From contig JTDE01001352.1 of the NCBI GenBank assembly GCA_014338405.1, forward strand, positions 57,409 to 121,408: DNA of 64,000 nucleotides. Direction: 5' to 3'. Made by a program: the position numbers and the translations under genes. This DNA comes from Paragonimus skrjabini miyazakii. Taxonomy: Eukaryota > Platyhelminthes > Trematoda > Plagiorchiida > Troglotrematidae. The notes beneath the pieces were generated by a model. The model was not told where the DNA came from, made no database searches, and saw nothing but the letters and a program-made list of their open reading frames with translations. Below are positions 1 to 11,390 of the stretch, piece by piece; positions within the stretch are counted from its first letter, which is position 1; every line of letters begins with the position of its first letter.

Positions 1-347
1 TGTGTGCCTAAAGATGAGTTAAAAGCGTTGGCATATCTTTTGGGAATCAGATTTCATTTTCATTTTTCACTATATTTTACCAGGCCAAAGTGAGATAAAA
101 ATTATCTTTTACGAAGTAGGATAACAGAGTTCATAAAATAAAACTTTCAACTTTTATTTTGTTCAAGTGAATTTGGATCAACTGTGGTCTTATCCTTAGG
201 ATTATTCAAAACTGTTAGCTGTTGTTTCGAAAGCTTGATGTTAAACAGAAAAACTGACAAGAAATAAATGTATGAAAAGTCAAGGTTGCAACTGTTGTAT
301 AACAGGCCATTTCGCTATAAGTAGTATACTACTCAGTAGTATGTAGC
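1..347. other. 3' flanking DNA, nothing recognised
   Basis: A+T-rich sequence with no open frame, splice-site pair or repeat that I recognise. It lies beyond the stop codon of the large minus-strand gene, so it is intergenic or belongs to a neighbour outside the window. Confidence 0.4.
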
Positions 348-605
348 TCACAGGCGATATTCAGAAACAAAACGGCAAGCTCCCGACGCCAGGAAGACGA
401 TGGACCAGAAGAGACTATTGGAATAGTATGTACGTGCTGTGTGAAAACTTCCACCAACGTACTGTCTCTTAATGTATGTGAATTTTACATCTGACGTGCA
501 AATGAGTGGTCGCGTCTGTGGTTTCATTTTTAGCATGACCTGTACGGGAGTTCGCGCAGTAAACGAATTTGCGGACCAAGCGCCTTTTGCGGTCACAACA
601 AAACT
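330..605 (+). repeat. Dispersed repeat family A/B, copy A
   Basis: This stretch aligns along most of its length, in the same orientation, with 10755-11030. Shared blocks include the CGCCAGGAAGACGA region (near 385 and 10810), GTGCAAATGAGTG and the TTCG(T/C)GCA(A/G)T(A/G)AACGAATTT block. In the plus frame the conserved part reads GVRAVNEFADQAPFAVT, against GVRAMNEFTGQVSFAVT in the other copy. This resembles the start of the AP-endonuclease domain of trematode non-LTR elements, where an (N)VRT..N..GQQA..A.T pattern is common. The domain call is inference; the repeat itself is seen directly. The 135-residue minus-strand open frame over it (348-755) has no splice context and is probably fortuitous. 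Confidence 0.55.
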
Positions 606-841
606 AGTCATTTTCGATGGTTCACAACATATACACACAATTGCAAGGGGTTCACTGGACTCATGTAAAATTTTAAACCCATTCAGAGCAAGAATAACTC
701 TATTTAGTCTGAAAGGCAAATCTGTGCTTGTGAATTCCGTCGACACGTTCGACATTAAGAATCACTAGATGGTTGATAAGTAGTCGTAGATTTGGGTAAT
801 TTCAAGCTGATCATCAGTTACAATGGATCGTAGACGTCACA

Positions 842-930
842 TTCGCATAAACTTTCCAGTCAGCCCCTTTCGAAAAGAAGCACCAGACTCGTGCCTAATG
901 TGATGTTAATGGCGCAGTGATCAGAGACCC
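842..930 (-). repeat. Hammerhead-SINE-like fragment, minus orientation
   Basis: Read on the minus strand this contains GGTGCTTCTTTTCGAAAGG followed by GGCTGACTGGAAAGTTTATG. The same module follows the hammerhead-like core in the copies at 44.47 and 51.71 kb. A possible GTC cleavage-site analogue (GAGTCTGGTGC) sits just before it, but the CTGATGA and GAAA core segments are not recognisable here. It ends close to the Penelope-like open frame, which may matter because hammerheads are known in Penelope-like terminal repeats. Confidence 0.45.
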
Positions 931-1830
931 GACCAACAAGCAGAGCCTTCTGTTAATGTCTAATCGTGTGTGCCCGAAGATACGGTTAATTCCGGAGGTA
1001 GAGAAAGAAGGTGCATCATCTTTTCTTGATATAGCAGTGCATCGCAAAATGAACGAACTCATTCAAAGGTCCATTCACAAGAAAAAGACATGGAATGGAC
1101 AAAACGCCAAATTTCTGAGTCTTATTCCATTTAGGCAGAAACGAAATTTGCTATGTGATTTAACCGATATGACGAGAAAGTTACATACGCCAGATACCAC
1201 GGGAAACGAACTACAATAAATCCGAGAAGCAGTGAGTCAGAGTAAATATTTAGATTTGCAGACAAGAATATGAGATTAGAAAATACTTAACCAGTGAAGG
1301 AAACAGCAGCGAAAAAGCCCATTTCAGCTATTTGTCATCTGAATGCGTTTCAACTAGTGAACTGATCCATTGTAAGTTGACGGCTTCACTGGTCAAGATC
1401 TATCATATTGCACAGACGCTAATTTTCTTTAAAAGCCGACCGGTATGGTTGTCATGTCTTAAAACTAGTTTGTCAAGGTTTTCTTCATCATTCCGTATTT
1501 ATTGTCTCACCTGCTTTTGTCAAAACTTGAAAAAACCACTCGGTGACTATTAGACAGGATCCATGAACACCTTTCTAAATAGCTTCGTAATGGTGTAAAG
1601 AAACTCATCTCAAGTGCAATCGGATCGCATTTCATCGACACGGGTCATCAAATTACGGTTGACATAGCTTTCAAAATTGTCCACAGCTTACTCCGTGTCC
1701 ACTCTTGAGGTGTCAGACAGGGAGTGCCATCGACGACAGAGACGATCGCAGTCAAATCGTACAATCCAAGCTATGGGCTTAAAAGAAATTCATACTGGCT
1801 CTACACCTCGAGTGGCTACTTATAAGTAAA
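917..1830 (+). mobile_element. Penelope-like retroelement fragment (RT C-terminal side, linker and GIY-YIG-like tail), decayed
   Basis: The 917-1219 frame reads FLDIAVHRKMNELI, KKTWNGQNAKFLSLIPF and QKRNLL. Penelope-like polyproteins have the corresponding FLDV..R, YRKPTWTGQYTNF and LKQKRNL segments at the end of the reverse transcriptase. The next frame (1332-1553) has ELIHCKLTASLVKIYHIAQ and FKSRPVWLSCLK, matching the linker between RT and endonuclease, then SSFRIYCLTCFC, where the family has an FC.Y.FTCSC segment just before the GIY-YIG-type motif. Further along, FIDTGHQITVDIAFKIVHS and TETIAVKSYNP match the end of that endonuclease domain. Stops and frame changes show it is dead. It lies beyond the 3' end of the large minus-strand gene and points the opposite way. 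Family assignment is from remembered motifs, not a search. Confidence 0.75.
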
Positions 1831-2281
1831 CAGTCTTAACCCAACTCACTCATTCCTCTGATTAATACATTATCATAAGCCGGTCAAGTATTCCAAATAA
1901 AAACGGCATACGTACAAACACAAAAGTCACCATCCAGTTCGGCTCTCATCTCCACAGTTTCCATTGCCATTACCATTCTGTATTAACTTATTTCAGTTTT
2001 GTATATAAGTCCAATTAGTCTATTGTACTCGCATACGATTTGAATCAGCTATTTGCAATTTCAACTCTTCACAAATATGTGAGTATAATGACACAAATCA
2101 AGACAGCTTACGAATAAAAATAGAATAACACGTCATGAAAAATCATCATTGTTCGCTGTGGTGAAGAATGATGAAGTACATAAAGCCATCATTTTAGCGG
2201 TGGAAGGATTTAAACTGTCTCACATGAACATATTGGAGACAGAAGAAGGTGTTTGCAATCAAAATGGCGATACTATACAAT
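1831..2281. other. 3' flank of the large minus-strand gene
   Basis: This region lies between the Penelope-like fragment and the proposed stop codon of the minus-strand gene. It should hold that gene's 3' untranslated region, but I saw no convincing minus-strand AATAAA. A short plus-strand open stretch at about 2140-2300 is unassigned. Confidence 0.35.
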
Positions 2282-2353
2282 CTACTGTAGGAAATTATTG
2301 AGTTCCCCAAGGAAACGAAACAGTGCAAGTGGTTCTATTTTAGTCCCTGGCTG
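2282..2353 (-). CDS. Terminal coding exon with stop codon
   Basis: A long T-run acceptor (TTTTTTTTCTACAG) precedes an in-frame 23-codon exon that starts QPGTKIEPLALFRF and ends with NNFLQ and TAG (2284-2282). It enters in phase 0, as the upstream exon 2433-2652 requires, across an intron of about 79 nt. No donor is needed because the frame closes here. The strong acceptor and matching phase are the main support; a different terminal exon cannot be ruled out without transcripts. Confidence 0.75.
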   Translation of the reverse strand, partial: QPGTKIEPLALFRFLGELNNFLQ

Positions 2354-2432
2354 CTGTAGAAAAAAAACTACAGGGATAAAGCTCAAATTAAAGAGTTTAA
2401 ACAGTATGCATTATTTTCGGTGGTCGATTTAC

Positions 2433-2652
2433 TTTGTGAAAGACATGATCACTCAAGAACAACGTTCCAAAATGGTCATTTATGAACTCACGGATCGGTG
2501 GAAAGTCTTTTAACAGGAGGGTTAAACAACCAGCAAGAAACACGTCATCCACCAAAAAGGTGTGTTCTGGTCCACCACCAAACATCAATAAATTACAGAT
2601 TGGTTCACAAAAAGAGACACCATGAACAGAAGTGCGTTCATTCATATGTGCA
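2433..2652 (-). CDS. Internal exon of the large minus-strand gene, near the C terminus
   Basis: The acceptor is ATTTTTTTACATTAG and the donor CACAAA|GTAAAT. The exon enters with one leading base, completing the two bases left by exon 4411-4521, and exits in phase 0. It codes for about 73 residues with segments such as CNLLMFGGGPEHTFLVDD, GCLTLLLKDFPPIREF and HFGTLFLSDHVFHK. The mix of hydrophobic and acidic residues and the clean open frame make coding very likely. I do not recognise a domain. Confidence 0.85.
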
Positions 2653-4410
2653 CTAATGTAAAAAAATGATATAAAACTGACTGGTGCATGTCATTATTTC
2701 GCAAGATAATGCGCCTCAATGTGCATTATAGACGGCTACTTAAAATTGTCAAAATGCATATTTTTCTCAGCAGATTCGCCAAAATCTGACGCGGAACCGA
2801 GGAATCTTTTGTACTTTCTACTTAGTGGCCCAGATCCAAGTGTTACGGAGTATGCTTCACAGGTTTGAGAGATTACGTATATAAAATGAATCGGCCGAAC
2901 AGATTACTCGAAAGTGTTTGTATTCCACGGATAATAGTATTAACATCACGGATTATAATCGTCCTGCCTACCTTTGCTCATTGTCTTCCATTATCGGCAT
3001 TCTAGTTCAGTCAATCTTATCATCGCTTGTGAGAAGTTAGAATTGTTCAGGTATATTTTTAGAATAACAATTAAGTATCACTAATAGGGAGACACTACTT
3101 CCAATTCTGAACTAGTCTGGCACTCAATTCACAACCGATCGTTTTACTACGTGTAACCAATTCACCCAATTTAAAAGGCAAGTCTCATCCTTATATCTCA
3201 CGAGTTCTGATGTTTTCCAGAGTGCGACCTTTCTCCGCTTTTGTTCTCATTCTATACAGAACCCATCCTAGTGCATAATGACACGTTCTTAACCAAGCAA
3301 ACAAATATTATGAAATGTTACGTCATACATTTCACTCGATTTTCTTCTCGCGCTCTAGTGAACAGCTCACCGAAATTATTAAGTTGCTCACGACCCGATA
3401 GTCTTAGTACAACCGATACGCAGATAACGAACCTTTACCTCGTCCTTGTTTTGTTGAGTGACTAAGAGCTAGTCGCATGATGTGACCACTTAGTGCTTAT
3501 AAAGGTGCCAAGAAAACTAGCATTCAGGTCTGACGATTACACGTTCGCTTTCTTCCGCATCGCTTAACCAATCTGGTGTTTGCGCTGTCCCCCATTTGTA
3601 CTATTCGTCATTTGGTTTCCCCGGCTTGTCGTCAAAGCCGACTATATTTTGCCGAATTCCTAAAGCATCTAGCGTATCGTTGTGATAGTATTCTGCGGGA
3701 CAAGTTCGTTAAGGTCATTGCTTTCCAGCAGAAATCCTATCTGAAATAACTCAATGTATCTGACTAGATCTCCCTAAATATTTTTTTGCGTAAACAACGA
3801 GATCCGGATATAAACACTTTTTACCCACACCTGTAATTCCCTATTCAGCTCAATTTATGCACAAACCAAACCTACTAATCTTTCAATTAACTACGAAAGT
3901 GAGTCAATAGTTTTTCGATCGCATCCGTTTGATAAACCGTCTATGGATTTTGTTGTGATCATGTTTACTGCGCGAAGCAAGTTCAATGAGGCAATTTTTA
4001 TTTGTTGAAAATGAGCACGCAAAACCCCAAAAGTTTACTTTTCCTGGTGTATAATACACTTCATTACACCGATTTGACTCGATGATTACACTGACCATTC
4101 CATGCACCACCCCAAACTATCACATTTGGTATAACTGATCCGAGAACGTAGAGGTATGAAAAGATACCAGCAGAGCACATTGTACACCTCCATAACTTGC
4201 AAACCGACTTGATATTTGTGTAAAATTTACAGGCATCCTTAAAATAGATAGGATCTAGCAAATTTCAATCACTTCATTGTACGACACATTTCTACCTTTT
4301 CATACAATTACTAAAACGTTCTCTAGCCTTTGTCTTCCTATCGTTGTGGATAAGTTCATAATCTTTCAACACTTACGAAGGACACATCCTTTCAGTTCAG
4401 ATAAACTTAC
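2653..4410. other. Intron of the large minus-strand gene
   Basis: About 1.76 kb with no phase-compatible exon found. Short open frames on both strands (for example 3241-3465 plus, 3904-4261 minus) have no splice context or recognisable motif. No repeat copy recognised. Confidence 0.45.
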
Positions 4411-4521
4411 ATTTCCTTCTTGGACGATTCCGGCACAAGTGGGAGAACTAGCAGACTATCATCGGGACGACTGAACTCCAGCCAGTAACCAGAAGTGGGT
4501 AGAACAGAAGCATGAAGCAGC
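4411..4521 (-). CDS. Internal exon of the large minus-strand gene
   Basis: The acceptor is ATCGCTTGTCCCAG and the donor GGAAAT|GTAAGT, a near-ideal 5' splice site. One leading base, 36 codons and two trailing bases. The peptide includes LLHASVLPTSGYWLEF and LLVLPLVPESSKKE. The frame is open and both junction phases fit the neighbouring exons. Confidence 0.75.
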
Positions 4522-5307
4522 CTGGGACAAGCGATTTTTGTTAACGACTATAAAAAGCATTAGAAGTTGTCGGTCATTTTACATGTGCTCAATAACTTGA
4601 GAGGCTACAATTGGAGAACACTCGTTAATAGTCAATACTGATAAGAGTCCTCTTCCAACAAAGAGAATTCTGCAGGTAGGGTGAACTAGGTAAGAATTCA
4701 ACGCTATTTAAAACAATCAACATGAAAATAAATAAATCAGTCCAAAAGCAATAGATAAAGAGTACAGGAACAAATACCAAAACCACACTTCAGTTACTGA
4801 CATCGGTGAACCGGGTGTACGCGCAGATGAAAACAGAAATGGAACGGTTTTGATCGCTGTGTTACTGATCTTCTGTTAAACAATATCAAGGAGTCACATA
4901 CAAACGTTCAGCCAGAGTAGTTTGTTCACATTGTCATGTCGTTTCGACGGTAGACCGAATAACAGTTAAGTCTAGTCCAAGACTCCCAGATTAAGAGCTC
5001 TCAACAAGCTGACACCACAGAAGTGGTATTTTGGTTACTAATAAGTAGCAGGATTTTGGTTAATGTGAACTGTGCACCACTCACAACTGATAACAGCTAT
5101 CACAGTTCCGCAGAATTTTTAGCTAGCCCTTTTCAAAAGGGAGCGCTACACTTAGCGGTGAAGTTGTCGACAGGGTTGTTTCATGAAGGATTGACCGGTC
5201 ATTCATGAGTATCGCAGCCTGTATTGAAATTCCTCCATAATAAGATCAATCTGGTCCGTAGGATCGGGAACTTGAATGACTCTTCGCGATTATGTCAACA
5301 GACTCAC
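4522..5307. other. Intron with a hammerhead-SINE fragment
   Basis: Non-coding apart from the minus-strand hammerhead-SINE remnant at about 5100-5215. The plus-strand open frame at 5023-5208 runs across that remnant and is rejected as a gene. Confidence 0.45.
5100..5215 (-). repeat. Hammerhead-SINE-like remnant, minus orientation
   Basis: On the minus strand it reads TACTCATGAATGACC, then CATGAAACAACCCTGTC, then AGTGTAGCGCTCCC, then TTTTGAAAAGGGCTAGC. This order (degenerate CTGATGA-like segment, GAAAC, GTC, stem I partner, downstream module) matches the better copies at 44.4 and 51.7 kb. The core is mutated (TCATGA for TGATGA), so no activity is expected. Confidence 0.4.
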
Positions 5308-5393
5308 TGAGTTTGGCCGTCAATATCTTCACAGATAAGGTATCCGATAAGACGGACACCAATGGTTTCTATTCCGCCGTTCTTTTGATTACC
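5308..5393 (-). CDS. Probable internal exon of the large minus-strand gene
   Basis: The donor is good (ACTCA|GTGAGT), but the acceptor (GGTAAAATAG) has a poor pyrimidine tract. The frame is open for 28 codons plus two bases and reads NGGIETIGVRLIGYLICED. It is kept because it enters in phase 0 and leaves two bases, exactly what the flanking exons 6718-6906 and 4411-4521 need. The acceptor is the weak point. Confidence 0.5.
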
Positions 5394-5586
5394 CTATTTT
5401 ACCCCCACTTGATAAGTCTGCCTGGTCTGCCTACACTGTAAATTGCAAGTAGCACACGAACTTCAGAGCAATTTTTCAAATCCCATTCCTTACTCGGCAG
5501 AGACAACTGTTTGTAGCGTACGCAGAACTGATTGACGTTTTAACATCTTTGTCATTAGAGGCACTAAAGAAAATTCAATCTTGCTA

Positions 5587-5596
5587 CCCCCCCCCC
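5587..5596. repeat. Poly(C) tract
   Basis: Ten C in a row in an A+T-rich intron. A similar 12-C tract occurs at 31498-31509. Confidence 0.9.
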
Positions 5597-6717
5597 GCTC
5601 CACAAATAATAGAAAACGTGCATCCATTAACAACGTAGTAGCCATGGTCGTAATAAAACTCGACATAATAGGATATAGACATACAAGCATATCATGTAAT
5701 TGGGATGTCTAGAGGAAATTATAAGTTATTCATTTTAGATATACCTCGACGGACATGGTAAAACTCATGCAAAGTTTGCACTAGTTACGACCCCGATGTC
5801 AGTGTCTCTGAAGTTTACGTTCAAGCTAACCCACTTGCCTTTGTTAGTGTTTATACATAGGACCAAGGGACCAGTGGATGAGTATTTCGGCTCATATCAA
5901 GAATGGTCGAAATCTATTTGATATGTGCAAACGGGATCCACAAAGTAACATTGAAAGACATTCATGGCGTTAAAACCCTGTCGTCCATGGAAGTGACGTG
6001 AGCTATTGAATGAAGCGCTATTCACAAGATGGATCAAGTAGTAGAACACAAATGTCAGACGAGCCTTTTGATTCTCCACCAAACCGTGGAGTTCGTGGAT
6101 TTTATGAAGCCAAGAGCAAGTCAATTGTTATATTATTTAGGGAAAAAGAAATTCCCCAAGCGGACAACTGCGCCTATGTATACAGGGATGGCTCAAAGGT
6201 TTGAGAGGTTGAAAGATGGGACGAACCGTTTACGGATGCCTCCGAATTTATTTCGGCATGATCAAACCAAATTTCATTTACGTAGGTAAAATAACTATTC
6301 GACTAGCGCAACCAAATTCTGTTTGTCAGAGCAGAGCGTCTGGAGGTAACGTTAGGAAACTAGCATTCACAACGTCAAAAATCGACTAATGAACAGATCT
6401 AAAACTCAGTCGGTACCCCCATATTGACAGCCGACCAAATGAATAGCCGCCTGAACTGACTTCCGATTCCGCCTGATATAATGTTGGGTCCCTTATTAAA
6501 GTTTCAGTTTTTTACCACGTTTACCATCCCTACCGGGCACCAGATTTACCTGCCTTTGATTTGAAAACGCCCTATCTGACTGACAAAATCTTGACAGGCA
6601 AGGAAACATTTTAAAAATATTAGGAATTAAATCCAACGACATGTGGAGCACTCTTGCAGTTTTTTCCCTCCTCATCTGCTATTCACTGGAATTAAAATGC
6701 AAAAGTTTGTTTTCTAC

Positions 6718-6906
6718 CTTCAAAAGGTTTTGGCCGTAAACTCTTGCCGTCTCAAATCGAAACAGCGTCAAAACAGATCCAAAATCGGCTGCTGTCATCG
6801 AATGCAGGCCAAGCGTTTCCAGGATCAGAGTCAAATATTGCACCAGTCCTCGTACGACCAGGTGCATTTCATGCGACACCATTTTGGGGTTAGTGTCATC
6901 CGGTGA
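6718..6906 (-). CDS. Internal exon of the large minus-strand gene
   Basis: The acceptor CCGTTTCCATTTCAG is very strong; the donor is TTGAAG|GTAGAA. It codes for 63 codons in phase 0-0, including HEMHLVVRGLVQYLTLILE, TLGLHSMTAADFGSVLTLF and RVYGQNLLK. Regular spacing of hydrophobic residues suggests paired helices, as in HEAT repeats (inference). The phase fits the large exon 8729-9175 upstream. Confidence 0.85.
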
Positions 6907-7315
6907 CTGAAATGGAAACGGAACTTGTTATTATTAGGCCATTCTGAGAATGACATCGAGTGTACACTGTCTCTAACAAACGAGCCAGACGGTTCAAAAA
7001 AGCAGCGACAACATTTGCGCTCATTTAACCTGAAGCGACTAAACAAATTGCAAATTTGTATGCAAAACGGTAGAGTGGAAGAAATTTTTTTAAAAATAAT
7101 AAAGCCTGGGAATTAAATAGAGCAACCCGACCATCTGGTGTAAATACGCTCAATCGCACACAACGACAAGCAACAGCAGGTAAGCAGACGAGTTGTTGGC
7201 CTTGAGGATCCATCAATTTCGCATACTCTGACTTAAAAAATGCATACATTCCGTTAAGTAGACAATATATTGAGGAGGTCACTACGTTGCTTACCACGCG
7301 ATGCAGTCTACTGAT

Positions 7316-7375
7316 CCCCCAGCTCAACAAATTGTCTACTGGCCAACTCGGTGCTTCATGCCACCGAGCTGGGGG
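7316..7375. repeat. Inverted repeat with 10-bp perfect arms
   Basis: CCCCCAGCTC at 7316-7325 is the exact reverse complement of GAGCTGGGGG at 7366-7375, with a 40-base loop. The right arm runs into GGGTTCAAT, which resembles a tRNA-type B-box start. It may be part of a tRNA-derived SINE, but no A-box was recognised. Confidence 0.5.
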
Positions 7376-7976
7376 TTCAATAAACAGTGCATGGCGTAGT
7401 AAGCGACGCAGTGAACTTTTCACTACAGTGCCGAGACCTAGCTAATTGGATGCATTTTTGAAGTTTGAATAAGTGAACTTGGTCCTGTAGTGATTCAGAA
7501 TCAGACGGTCGCATTCGCCTTCCAGGCCGGAGGCCTGGTCTTTGGCTGGAAACATCACGGGATATGGTGTTTTATCAGGTTCAATGGAGTGAATGCTATT
7601 GTTGTTTGACTGGGCTGTCAGTGGTATAATGATAAATAAAGAAGTGGAAACCACAAGGAGGCTGGTTTACTGCTGTCCCATGATTGTATCTTACAGCCCG
7701 ACTGGTTGGTTGCAAGTTGTAGACAATTTGATGTTGATTGTTTAACTTTATGCAGAGGAGGTTGAGGAAATAAGTCCCTTTCTTGCCCATTTCTTGTCCA
7801 TCTATAAATTAGAGTCTAACCACTCCTTTATCGTTGTGTGATGGTCCGGTGTCAATGTCAGCCACTAATGCACTGCTGTCTATAATGATGGGGAGGCACG
7901 ACAATACAAGATAACAACACTGAAGTGACAAAATGTCACTTGGCCATAACTATACACATCGGTGAAAGTCATAGAT

Positions 7977-7979
<3 letters not shown>

Positions 7980-8012
<33 letters not shown>

Positions 8013-8112
8013 NNNNNNNNNNNNNNNNNNNNNNNNNNNNNNNNNNNNNNNNNNNNNNNNNNNNNNNNNNNNNNNNNNNNNNNNNNNNNNNNNNNNNNNN
8101 NNNNNNNNNNNN

Positions 8113-8142
<30 letters not shown>
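7980..8142. repeat. (TA)n microsatellite interrupted by a 100-N gap
   Basis: Alternating TA runs flank N at 8013-8112. The exact 100-N size is a typical placeholder, so the true repeat length is unknown. Confidence 0.95.
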
Positions 8143-8145
<3 letters not shown>

Positions 8146-8728
8146 GGTAAAACAGTAGATCTACAGCAAAGCGTAATAATAGTCTTCAAAACAGCGTCTA
8201 TCAACAAACCAATCACATTCACAAACTTCCACTCCTATGATTTATGGTATATTTTTTGTTCCACTGGCGCTGCTTTTGAGTCTACCGATTCACAAGTTGT
8301 TTGTTCGAATTCCAATTATAATTATTTCAACCGAAAAATAAATCAGACCATTCACCCATTTGATCAAATCAGACTACATGAAATGGCCAGACTCAAATAT
8401 CTATATCAGTCCACAGTTTGGATCTCTCACTGTTTTTACCTTTGAATGTGATTATCTTGGTTAATGAACACGAAGTACAGATCCGTACACAAATGTAACT
8501 GAATAGAGAAAGTACCAAATATCTACAAGTTCAGTGTGTCATTTCAAACAACTACACTTTAACTGAAGCGGAAAAGTTCTTAGGAACTACGAAACTCGAT
8601 TGTATTGTCGCAACTTGAAGGTGACACAATACAACAGTAAGAGCCAAATTTGTTGTATTCTTAACACGACACACCACATACAAAGCGAAAAGATGATAAC
8701 GTATACATAAAAAATCTGTCTAACTCAC

Positions 8729-9175
8729 TTTGGAGAAGTCTTTTGGATTCGGAGGACATCCGGGACTAATGAAGTGTTCCACAGGGATATTTCGGTTAGT
8801 CACACGGTTTGCCAAAACCGTACACAAACGCAGCAAACTCGGGACGATAGCTTTTCGAATCACTCCAGCTTCACAACAGTGAGATCTGCTCAAACGACCA
8901 ATGGTCCCATGTGTGGTCAGTGAGACTAACAAAGATTTCAGTACCCTATCGATCAATGATGCAACAGAAGACGTGTAAGGCACCAAAGCCTTCGTTTGGT
9001 CGGTCACAGTGAGCTCTGTGATCCAACGGATCAACAGGCTCGTCACTTGTGCTTCCACAATCACTGGCTGATGCACAATGGGCTGCTTGCACGACGTACA
9101 CGTTCGGGATGATCGACGCAAGGCCGCGACGTGTTCGAATGAGAAACAGTCGGATACAGGTAGTCTGCCGAAGGC
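8729..9175 (-). CDS. Large internal exon of the large minus-strand gene (149 codons)
   Basis: The donor is CCAAA|GTGAGT. The preferred acceptor is ATGGCTGTTGACAG, just after an in-frame TGA that limits the exon. The frame is phase 0-0 and GC-richer than the flanks. The peptide includes TCTSCKQPIVHQPVIVEAQ, VTSLLIRWITELTVTDQTK, LIDRVLKSLLVSLTTHGTI and IVPSLLRLCTVLANRV, a leucine-rich helical pattern. The CTSCK stretch alone is not enough for a zinc site. This is one of the most secure exons. Confidence 0.85.
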
Positions 9176-10754
9176 CTGTCAACAGCCATATGGGTTCCGA
9201 TAGTTGAGACGTACCAATGAGATTTTGAACATCGGGATGAAAAAGAAAGAGTTAGTCGGAACATTGCACACAATTATTTATCCATATTTATGGTAATTGA
9301 TCGTCAACAAGGGAAAAGCCCTGATGTTTACATGGAATGGTTTAAGCAGGTTTCGATCGTGTCCTAGGTAGTGAACATGATATGCGATCCTTATGATTTA
9401 TCATTTTCCCGTCTGATTGTCCGAACACTGATCAATTAAAACTATCTGTCCTGATTAGTGGCTTACCAGATTAAACATGAATACGATATTGTTCCGGTGT
9501 ATTTACTATGAAATGATGATGAAGTGAAGGACCTTGTTTCTCGTCCGATTCACTCGGCAAGGCTAGCTAGCCGTGTTACACGACGCATACGACCCGAAAC
9601 ATCAACCATCTTATAAAAAGGCAAAAGTAGCAGAAAATAACTTAATGATATACGCTCACCAATGGAACATTGGATCGAGGAATCTACCTTAGGTGAACTA
9701 GGCATACAGTCCCATCGTTGCGATAAGCTCAGTATGGTCTGTTCACATTATCCGGAACGGTGCCAAGTTCCAATATTGTTGAATAGTAACCACAACCAGC
9801 CTTACTAATGTGATCAGAGATGATTAACGCTAACGGTTGGTAATACCTATTCACATACGACAAAACTGAATACGGCTAAACTCAGTTAGATCTAGCGAAC
9901 TGTCTGGAATTGGAAGTTAGTAGGTTTGAGCCGACAGATTTCAAGTGTGATCAACGTAGACAGAAACGCCATGCGGGTATTATACAGTCATAGAAATTAG
10001 CACATTAAAATAGCAACTATTAATGATGACCGGATGCTTCTAGATAAACTAAATAGCCTCCATGTCAGCAGTATGAAAGCTACGACCGATTTAAAAGTCT
10101 GGACTTTAAGGTTTGATGTTATCCATAGTTACTCTACTTTCTACTGTCAAAGACTGAATCCCATCAACTGTTTGTGGTTGAGCTGCAAATTTGCAAGCGC
10201 CCATTGCAACTCCAGAAAAAGTTGGTGGGGACACGTTTTGTGCAAGCAGTTGGCCCTAACAATCAAAGGCGAAACGGTGAACAGCTGGACTACCATTACA
10301 TGACGGCCTGCAATTCCGACACTCAGTCATGGATCACGAGTCCGAGTTCACTGATAAGATCCAACGAGGCCGAAGTAATCCGCTGGCGATCACTAAAAAC
10401 ATTTGTTTGTAGGTCTCAACGTCTGTGAGTGCGATCGTAAGGATCGCCCCAATATACACATCCTAATTGCTAGCTGGAACTTAATTTAGTCGTGGCTGGA
10501 GTTCTGGTAATCTACAGGCCATTCTAGATACCATTTCGCGCTCTGAGGAATATTTCAGAATGCGCCGTGCAACCTCAAAGTGCATTGCTTCTAAAAAAAA
10601 CTGTTATCATCACGTAAATCTTTTGCTGGATAATGAAGTCATGGAGGTTGTTGACTAGTTTTTGCGCTGAAAAAGTTGTATTCAGAACAGCTTATGTAGA
10701 GGGAATAAAACAGAACTCAGTATTAACAACGCTAGGGCGATATTGTTGTATCGC

Positions 10755-11030
10755 TTGTGAGAAGCATACTACCCGCAAGCGACATTCAGGAACAAAAGGG
10801 CAAGCCTCAACGCCAGGAAGACGACGAACCAGAAGCAACTATCGGAACAATGTGTACGTGTTATGGGGGAATTGTCACCAGGGCAAATGACAACATACTG
10901 CTACCCACTTTGTGTATATGCAGGTCAACCGTGCAAATGAGTGTACTTGTTTCTGGTCCCATGTATGGGGGTTCGTGCAATGAACGAATTTACAGGCCAA
11001 GTATCTTTTGCAGTCACAATAATATTTGCT
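10755..11030 (+). repeat. Dispersed repeat family A/B, copy B
   Basis: Direct-orientation copy of 330-605, with small insertions and substitutions spread along it. It sits at the 5' edge of the deleted non-LTR element. Confidence 0.6.
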
Positions 11031-11390
11031 AACCTAGTGCATCTGTTGTTACGGTGAGTTATTTCTCACACGTTGGAGGGTTGCGCGTATGAGACGACTT
11101 TACGGATCATTTTACTTCACGGCTACGAAACTTCACCATCCGGAGTAGCTGGCCATCTAGGTTCGAGTTCGAACGAATGTATTAAGTTGCATTAACGGAC
11201 AAGCGACAATGTGGTCAGGAGGTGAGTGTCAAGTGAGCTGCTCAGTTCAATTTTTAACTACACATACACGTAGACGGTCAGGTCATGTACAAAACAGGCC
11301 AGCCAGATATTTGTCGCATTTAACACATCTTGCCGACGCCTCGATCAACTGGCGTAAGGTGCGAGGTGAACTGGTAAGGACTGGTAATAA

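Larger units (their letters stand above)
6907..8728. other. Intron with hairpin repeat, TA microsatellite and assembly gap
   Basis: Contains a moderately GC-rich block (about 7130-7700) with an inverted repeat at 7316-7375, and a (TA)n tract broken by 100 N. The minus-strand open frame 7025-7423 covers the GC-rich block but has no splice context and is not called. Confidence 0.4.

Noticed and set aside
348..755. A 135-codon minus-strand open frame
   Set aside because: It lies over repeat A. Copy B keeps part of the frame but contains stops, and no splice sites or recognised domain are present.
7980..8222. Open frames made of repeated Tyr-Ile codons
   Set aside because: They are translations of a TA microsatellite through N bases.
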